Source: an uncultured Kiloniellaceae bacterium (lineage in GTDB: Bacteria > Pseudomonadota > Alphaproteobacteria > Kiloniellales > Kiloniellaceae). Taken from it: a stretch of 64,000 nt of DNA. Shown in pieces: positions 59,128 to 64,000 of the stretch; position 1 is the stretch's first letter, and every line of letters starts with the position of its first letter. The notes beneath the pieces were generated by a model. It had not been told where the DNA came from, searched no databases, and saw only the letters and a list, made by a program, of their open reading frames with translations. The position numbers were made by a program, and so were the translations under genes. Location of the stretch: NCBI GenBank assembly GCA_947500035.1, contig CANMQP010000008.1, forward strand, positions 98,928-162,927, read 5' to 3'.

Positions 59128-59961
59128 TCAATCAAGGTACATGGGGCCCGGGTTGCTGTAGAGCTCATCATAGTGGACCAGGCTTTGCGCGCCCTGCAGC
59201 GGGCACGGCGCGCCGTCCCGGAAGGCCCATTCGCCCCGGTCGCAGTTCTCGGCGATGACATAGCCATTGATGTAAAAACGCCGGTCAATCGCCGAGCTGT
59301 TAGGACCTGAGCCATGCAGCGTGTGGACGTGCCAGAGCGCCACATCGCCGGGCGCCATCTTCAGGACTGAGACCCTGTCCGAGCGCAGGCCAAGGCGCGA
59401 AAGATCGGCGGTATCCATCTCCTGGTCCATGGAACGACGTTCCGCGTCGAAGGGCAAATCGCCCCGCAGGTGGCTTTCCGGGCAGACGACCATGGCACCG
59501 TTTTCCATGCTGTGCGGATCGATGGCGATGCCGGTCTGGATGTAGGAGTTGGCCAGGTCCCGGTAAGCCTCTCGCGGACGGCGCGAGCGGGAATCCTGAT
59601 GAAACCCGAACTCTGCCGACGCGCCCGGTGCCTTCCAGTGCATCTGATTGATGATCTGCTTGAGATTGGAGCCGATCAGAGGCTCCAGGATCTCCAGGAT
59701 CCGGGGGTCCCGCCGGACACGCTCAAGGCTCTCGTCGATCCAGCCCGGCCATTGAACATAGCGCAGAATCTTGCCCTTGGCTGGGTCATCGGCAAGACAG
59801 AAAAATGTGTTGCGGTCCCGCCAGTTGCGCCCGCCCGCCAGTGCCCGCGCATGAATCCCGTCGAAGGCTTCAGCCATCTCAGCGATTTCGTCCGGTGCAA
59901 AGACGCCCCGAACAACAGCATAGCCTTGCCCCTGAAACTGAGAAACGTGGTCCTGAACCAT
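59128..59961 (-). CDS. Phytanoyl-CoA dioxygenase-family (PhyH) Fe(II)/2-oxoglutarate oxygenase
   Basis: A 277-residue PhyH-family oxygenase. The iron facial triad is the HxD in FGFHQDSRS (about 118-121) and the distal His in LHGSGPNSS (about 215), and the 2-oxoglutarate Arg is probably in DRRFYINGY. It should hydroxylate a small substrate in the cytoplasm. It is divergent from the phosphonate-type ABC transporter, and oxygenases of this family include PhnY and TmpA, which start the breakdown of 2-aminoethylphosphonate and its trimethyl form (recalled knowledge). No partner HD-domain oxygenase is seen in the window. Confidence 0.82.
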   Translation of the reverse strand: MVQDHVSQFQGQGYAVVRGVFAPDEIAEMAEAFDGIHARALAGGRNWRDRNTFFCLADDPAKGKILRYVQWPGWIDESLERVRRDPRILEILEPLIGSNLKQIINQMHWKAPGASAEFGFHQDSRSRRPREAYRDLANSYIQTGIAIDPHSMENGAMVVCPESHLRGDLPFDAERRSMDQEMDTADLSRLGLRSDRVSVLKMAPGDVALWHVHTLHGSGPNSSAIDRRFYINGYVIAENCDRGEWAFRDGAPCPLQGAQSLVHYDELYSNPGPMYLD

Positions 59962-60399
59962 ACGCGATCCACCAAGCAGTGATCTTATTTTGTTCGAACG
60001 AGCGCAATAGTATCGCCGCCAGCCTAAAAATCGATAAATGAAACTTCCATGTCAGGCTGTGCTGATTGGTCCTTTTTGTTTACCCACAGAAAATTTTCAT
60101 TTGTTTTCAGATTTGAAAATACCCTGAGAGAATTCAAATCCGAAAAGCGACGACATCATCTTCTTTGTCAAACGTGGGAAAACGGCTGCGCCGCGTTGTG
60201 GCAGCCGGTGCCATGACTGCGTCGCTTGATCCGAATCATTTTGCTTTCTGAAACGTAGTTGCTACAAATAGATGACGATTGTGTTTCAATCGAAAATTCC
60301 TTCTAGAGTCCGCGAGAGACCTCGGGAGGGATTCGAGTGCTGAGCGGCCTGAAGCTGCGGCTTTCACCCGCAAAAATGAGAAAATACAGGGAGAAACTG
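59962..60399. other. Intergenic region upstream of phnD
   Basis: No gene is seen in these 438 bases between the divergent PhyH and phnD genes. An inverted repeat GATTTGAA (60110-60117) with TTCAAATC (60133-60140) and the nearby AAATTTTCATTTGTTTTC mark a possible regulator site. I find no convincing Pho box (CTGTCAT direct repeats). The phnD promoter is probably in the segment 60230-60330. Confidence 0.45.
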
Positions 60400-61380
60400 A
60401 TGAAACTTCGAGACATTCTTTTCGGCTGCGCGAGCGTACTGGCTTGCCTGTCCTTCAACGTGACCAGCGCAGCCGCAGCCGACGAGTGCCCGCGTGGCGA
60501 TCTCGACAGCCGCTTTTGCGATGTGGACGGCGACCTGATCGCAGATGTCCCAACGGACCCTTCCAAATGGCTGGATCCGGACAAGCTTATCTTCGCCTAC
60601 ACACCGGTGGAAGACCCCGCTGTCTACAAGGAAGCCTGGTCTGACTTTACGGCCTATCTCGAGGAGAAAACCGGCAAAGACGTGGTCTTCTTTCCGGTCC
60701 AGTCCAACGCCGCCCAGATCGAGGCCATGCGTTCCGGACGCCTGCACATTTCGGGCTTCAACACCGGATCCAACCCGCTCGCCGTGAACTGCGCGGGCTT
60801 CAGGCCCTTCACCATCATGGCCCGGGAAGACGGCAGCTTCGGCTATGAGATGGAAATCATCACTTATCCGGGCAGCGGCATCGAAAAGGTCGAAGACCTG
60901 AAAGGCAAAAGCCTGGCCTTCACCTCCCCAACCTCCAACTCCGGCTTCAAGGCGCCCTCCGCGATCCTGAAAGCCGATTTTGACATGCTCAAGGACCGGG
61001 ACTTCGAGGCCACCTTCTCAGGGAAGCATGACAACTCGATCCTGGGCGTTGCCAACAAGGATTACATCGCGGCATCGATCGCCAATTCGGTGAAGTTCCG
61101 CATGATCTCCCGCGATGTCATCAAGGAAGACCAGGTCGTGACGATCTTCAAGTCACAGACCTTCCCAACCACTGGCTACGGCGTTGCCCACAATCTGAAG
61201 CCTGAACTTCAGGAACAGATCAAAGACGCCTTCTTCAGTTTCGAATGGGCCGGATCTTCACTGGAAAGAGAATTCTCTAAGTCAAAAGAAGCCAAGTTCC
61301 TGCCCATCACCTACCAGGAGTTCTGGGACGTCATCCGGAAAATCGACAGCGCGAACGACGTTTCCTACGCCTGTCAGTAA
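60400..61380 (+). CDS. phnD: Phosphonate/phosphite-type ABC transporter substrate-binding protein (PhnD)
   Basis: About 326 residues from the ATG at 60400 (SD GGGAGAAACTG); an ATG at 60337 would add 21. Signal peptide with cleavage after SAAAA (near residue 26). The PhnD fold shows FAYTPVEDPAVYKEAW, LEEKTGKDVVFFPVQSNAAQIEAMRSGRLHI-type sequence and LAFTSPTSNSGFKAPSAIL, the anion-binding loop. An unusual N-terminal insert DECPRGDLDSRFCDVDGD precedes the domain, with a Cys pair that could form a disulfide. It delivers phosphonate, phosphite or phosphate ester to PhnCE. Confidence 0.87.
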   Translation: MKLRDILFGCASVLACLSFNVTSAAAADECPRGDLDSRFCDVDGDLIADVPTDPSKWLDPDKLIFAYTPVEDPAVYKEAWSDFTAYLEEKTGKDVVFFPVQSNAAQIEAMRSGRLHISGFNTGSNPLAVNCAGFRPFTIMAREDGSFGYEMEIITYPGSGIEKVEDLKGKSLAFTSPTSNSGFKAPSAILKADFDMLKDRDFEATFSGKHDNSILGVANKDYIAASIANSVKFRMISRDVIKEDQVVTIFKSQTFPTTGYGVAHNLKPELQEQIKDAFFSFEWAGSSLEREFSKSKEAKFLPITYQEFWDVIRKIDSANDVSYACQ

Positions 61381-61408
61381 GAGACGTTCCCGATCCTATC
61401 GTCACCCT

Positions 61409-61435
61409 GGCAACTCTGTCGTCACAAGAGTTGCC
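61409..61435 (+). other. Hairpin between phnD and phnC
   Basis: GGCAACTCT (61409-61417) and AGAGTTGCC (61427-61435) pair perfectly over nine bases with a 9-base loop. Hairpins after binding-protein genes usually protect the upstream message, giving more binding protein than permease. There is no clear T-run. Confidence 0.6.
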
Positions 61436-61464
61436 GGGCGTGTCGTCTTTGCGGATAGAGTGCC

Positions 61465-62277
61465 ATGCTACAACTGAATAAACTGACCAAGCAGTACGCG
61501 ACCGGCGACCTGGCGCTAAAGGCTGTCGAACTGGAAATTCCCAAGGGACAGGTCTTGGCCCTGATCGGGCCTTCCGGTGCCGGCAAAAGCACTCTGATCC
61601 GCTGCATCAACAGATTGGTCGAGCCGACGTCCGGGACCGTAGATCTCAACGGGAAAGACTTGACCAAACTGGGCTCCGGGGCCCTGCGGACCGCACGGCG
61701 CCGCATGGGCATGATCTTTCAGGAATACGCCCTGGTAGAACGCCTGACGGTGATGGAAAACGTCCTCTCCGGCCGTCTGGGCTACGTCGGCTTTTGGCGG
61801 TCGTTTCTGCGGCGCTATCCCCAAAGCGATATCGATGAGGCCTTTCGCCTGCTCGAACGGGTCGGACTGGACCACATGGCCGACAAGCGGGCCGACGAGC
61901 TCTCCGGCGGTCAGCGTCAGCGGGTCGGCATCGCGCGCGCCCTCATCCAAGACCCGGAACTCTTGCTGGTCGACGAACCGACAGCCTCTCTCGATCCGAA
62001 GACATCCCGTCAGATCATGCGTCTGATCTGCGAGCTCTGCGCCGAACGCGGGCTGGCGGCGATCATCAACATTCACGACGTGGCCCTGGCGCAGATGTTC
62101 GTGCAGCGCGTCGTCGGCCTGCGCCTTGGCGAGGTGGTCTACGACGGTCCGCCCAACCAGCTCACGCCCGATACCCTGACCCAGATTTACGGCGAGGAAG
62201 ACTGGGAAGCCACCATCGAGAAGGTGGAAGACGACGAGGAGGATGACGACGCGCTCCCGCAGGGAGCCCTTGCATGA
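61465..62277 (+). CDS. phnC: Phosphonate-type ABC transporter ATP-binding protein (PhnC)
   Basis: A 270-residue ABC ATPase. Walker A is GPSGAGKST (about residues 35-43), the signature [15 protein letters not shown] (about 149), Walker [13 protein letters not shown] and the switch His in NIHDV. Overall sequence, including [21 protein letters not shown], matches PhnC. A very acidic C-terminal tail follows, VEDDEEDDD. It overlaps phnE at 62274 by ATGA and powers the two permeases. Confidence 0.92.
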   Translation: MLQLNKLTKQYATGDLALKAVELEIPKGQVLALIGPSGAGKSTLIRCINRLVEPTSGTVDLNGKDLTKLGSGALRTARRRMGMIFQEYALVERLTVMENVLSGRLGYVGFWRSFLRRYPQSDIDEAFRLLERVGLDHMADKRADELSGGQRQRVGIARALIQDPELLLVDEPTASLDPKTSRQIMRLICELCAERGLAAIINIHDVALAQMFVQRVVGLRLGEVVYDGPPNQLTPDTLTQIYGEEDWEATIEKVEDDEEDDDALPQGALA

Positions 62278-63080
62278 GCACCTCCGTCGCTGCACCGAGA
62301 AAGTGGCGAAAGCCGCCACTGATCAAGAACCCCGTGATGCGCTGGAGCCTGCTGCTGGGTGCGCTCGTCTATCTCGTACTGGCGCTCGGCACGATGGAGG
62401 TCAACTGGTCGCGCGTGTACGAAGGCCTGGACCGCGGCGGACGTTTCATCCTGGCGTTCTCTCAACCCGATTTCATCAGCCGCTGGTCGGACATCTCCGC
62501 CGGCATGCTGGAATCGATCATCATGACCATCACCTCCACGGCGGCGGGGATTATCATCTCCATTCCCATCGGCCTGGGCGCGGCGAAGAATATCGCGCCG
62601 ATGCCGGTCTATATGATCTGCCGCGGCATCATCGCGGTCTCCCGTGCGCTCCATGAAATCATCGTCGCGATCCTGATGGTCGCGATCTTCGGCTTCGGCC
62701 CCCTCGCCGGCTTCATTACGCTCTCCTTTGCCACCATCGGCTTTCTCGCCAAGCTGCTGGCCGAGGACATAGAGGATACGGACCGTTCCCAGGCGGAGGC
62801 CATCAAGGCAACCGGCGGCTCCTGGCTGCAATGGATCAACTACGGCATTCAGCCCCAGGTCATGCCGCGCCTGATCGGCCTCTCCATGTACCGCCTGGAT
62901 ATCAATTTCCGGGAGTCCGCGATCCTGGGACTGGTGGGCGCCGGCGGCATCGGCGCGACCTTGAACACCGCTTTCGACCGTTATGAATTCGATACGGCGG
63001 CAGCGATTATCATCATTATCATCGCAATCGTGATGTGCCTTGAATACCTCTCCGGCATTATCCGCAGGAGGGTTCAGTAA
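62274..63080 (+). CDS. phnE: Phosphonate-type ABC transporter permease (PhnE, first copy)
   Basis: A 268-residue permease with about six helices. The EAA loop is [24 protein letters not shown] (residues about 182-200), and [15 protein letters not shown] near 215-230 is the PhnE signature. A basic N-terminal tail ([13 protein letters not shown]) precedes helix 1. It overlaps phnC by 4 bases and ends in a one-base overlap (TAATG) with the second permease. Two different PhnE copies probably form a heterodimer. Confidence 0.9.
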   Translation: MSTSVAAPRKWRKPPLIKNPVMRWSLLLGALVYLVLALGTMEVNWSRVYEGLDRGGRFILAFSQPDFISRWSDISAGMLESIIMTITSTAAGIIISIPIGLGAAKNIAPMPVYMICRGIIAVSRALHEIIVAILMVAIFGFGPLAGFITLSFATIGFLAKLLAEDIEDTDRSQAEAIKATGGSWLQWINYGIQPQVMPRLIGLSMYRLDINFRESAILGLVGAGGIGATLNTAFDRYEFDTAAAIIIIIIAIVMCLEYLSGIIRRRVQ

Positions 63081-63898
63081 TGGCCGTTGCCACCAACAGA
63101 TCCGGTCAAAAGGTCTGGCAGTTGCGGGATCGCAATGCCCAGCTCGTCCGCTGGTTCGCCTGGTTCGTCGCGGTCGCCATCATCATGTACTGCTGGCAGG
63201 TGATTTCGGAGAAGACAACCTGGTTCTTCGTCATGGACGCGCCGAACATCGCCGGAGACATCATGTCCCGCGCCATGCCGCCGAGATGGCCTTACATAAA
63301 CGAACTTTGGGAACCTTTGTGGGATACGATCAATATCGCGACGATCGGCACGCTGCTCTCACTCATCCTCGCCGTTCCGGTCGCGTTTCTGGCCGCCCGC
63401 AACACCACGCCGCATCAGGTATTCTGCCGCCTGCCCGCGCTGCTGATTATCGTCTCGTCACGCTCGATCAACTCGCTGATCTGGGCCTTGCTGCTGGTGG
63501 CCATCATCGGCCCAGGCATCTTCGCCGGTACCATCGCAATTGCCCTGCGCTCGATCGGGTTCTGCGCGAAGCTACTTTACGAAGCCATTGAAGAAATCGA
63601 CGAGAAACAGGTCGAGGCCATCAGAGCGACCGGCGCCAGCCCCTGGCAGATCATGGCTTATGGCATCGTACCGCAGATCATGCCCTCCTTTGCGGGCATT
63701 ACGGTCTTCCGCTGGGACATTAATATCCGGGAATCCACCGTTCTGGGACTGGTGGGCGCGGGCGGCATCGGTTTGCAGATGCAGGCTTCGCTGAATGTGC
63801 TCGCTTGGCCGCAGGTTTCGCTGATCCTGCTGGTGATCTTCGTCGCCGTCATCCTCAGCGAGATGGTCTCCGCCAAGGTCAGAGGCGCCATTATTTAG
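63080..63898 (+). CDS. phnE: Phosphonate-type ABC transporter permease (PhnE, second copy)
   Basis: A 272-residue permease of the same family, clearly paralogous to the first. The N-terminal part is longer and contains one helix (WFAWFVAVAIIMYCWQVI). EAA loop: EAIRATGASPWQIMAYGIVPQIMP, then [19 protein letters not shown]. It is coupled to the upstream permease by a TAATG overlap. The next 102 bases to the window end hold no visible gene, so the transporter unit may end here or continue beyond. Confidence 0.9.
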   Translation: MAVATNRSGQKVWQLRDRNAQLVRWFAWFVAVAIIMYCWQVISEKTTWFFVMDAPNIAGDIMSRAMPPRWPYINELWEPLWDTINIATIGTLLSLILAVPVAFLAARNTTPHQVFCRLPALLIIVSSRSINSLIWALLLVAIIGPGIFAGTIAIALRSIGFCAKLLYEAIEEIDEKQVEAIRATGASPWQIMAYGIVPQIMPSFAGITVFRWDINIRESTVLGLVGAGGIGLQMQASLNVLAWPQVSLILLVIFVAVILSEMVSAKVRGAII

Positions 63899-64000
63899 AG
63901 TCGGTATCCTGGAGCTGATCCGATCTAGGGTCGGGACTCAATTAATCCACCAAGTTATGGAAGCGGCCAGGCAGATAGCTGCGAGGAAGGTGTCAGCTCG

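Noticed and set aside
1..64000. CRISPR array or prophage
   Set aside because: No regularly spaced direct repeats, no cas genes and no phage structural or integrase genes were seen.

Overview
The window reads as part of an alphaproteobacterial chromosome, most like a marine or halotolerant Rhodospirillales-type organism. The grounds are high GC coding DNA, dense ATGA-overlapping operons, many GntR/LysR/MarR-controlled catabolic units, two phosphonate-type permeases, and genes for DMSP, betaine-type methylamine and sulfite metabolism. This placement is inference; there is no rRNA and I recognised no tRNA gene. About 56 genes are supported. There is no clear prophage, insertion sequence or CRISPR array.

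Layout. 1-4000: end of a ProW-like permease gene, then a tight operon of a GYD protein, a metal-dependent amidohydrolase and a COG0523 metallochaperone GTPase. 4000-10520: small catabolic and regulatory genes (CGNR regulator facing an alpha/beta hydrolase, LysE exporter, AraC regulator, AlaX tRNA-editing protein with an SDR). 10750-14150: ECF sigma/anti-sigma pair followed by a Tat-exported sulfite dehydrogenase and its cytochrome c. 14190-15550: an RNA ligase divergent from a macrodomain hydrolase. 15700-16570: ArsR/SRPBCC pair. 16590-22810: a DMSP demethylation cluster (DmdA, DmdB-like ligase, AcuI) co-directional with DUF1326 and DUF2182 genes and facing a GntR regulator with a clear operator. 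23470-26620: XRE-cupin regulator and dimethylglycine/sarcosine dehydrogenase, closed by a strong terminator. 26880-31430: adenylate cyclase, two GSTs, an orphan peptide-type binding protein. 31400-34480: ribokinase, GntR and mannonate dehydratase. 34450-37310: LysR/MFS pair and an acetyltransferase. 37420-39870: rtcB with a structured leader and two small downstream genes. 40080-41080: lipoprotein esterase. 41100-42730: a 1.6-kb AT-richer stretch without recognisable genes, holding a 98-nt hairpin with perfect 23-bp arms and a CueR-type promoter ahead of a cueR gene. 43200-49640: MltF-like transglycosylase, PAS protein, PilZ-bearing chemoreceptor, blue copper protein and cytochrome c peroxidase. 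50170-55490: molybdenum hydroxylase pair, VOC and cupin proteins, Acg-type nitroreductase with MarR. 55560-59960: BenE transporter facing a GntR regulator, LysR facing an isochorismatase-family hydrolase, PhyH oxygenase. 60400-63900: phosphonate-type ABC transporter (phnD, phnC, two phnE).

How it fits together. The recurring theme is uptake and breakdown of osmolytes and small organics (DMSP, betaine derivatives, hexonates, phosphonates) with disposal of sulfur and peroxide, each unit under its own local regulator and often with a visible palindromic operator. The least explained items are the rtcB leader with mutually exclusive hairpins, the 98-nt hairpin in the gene-poor stretch, the DUF1326/DUF2182 genes linked to dmdA, the RNA ligase/macrodomain pair and a pair of tiny overlapping reading frames near 49850-50044.
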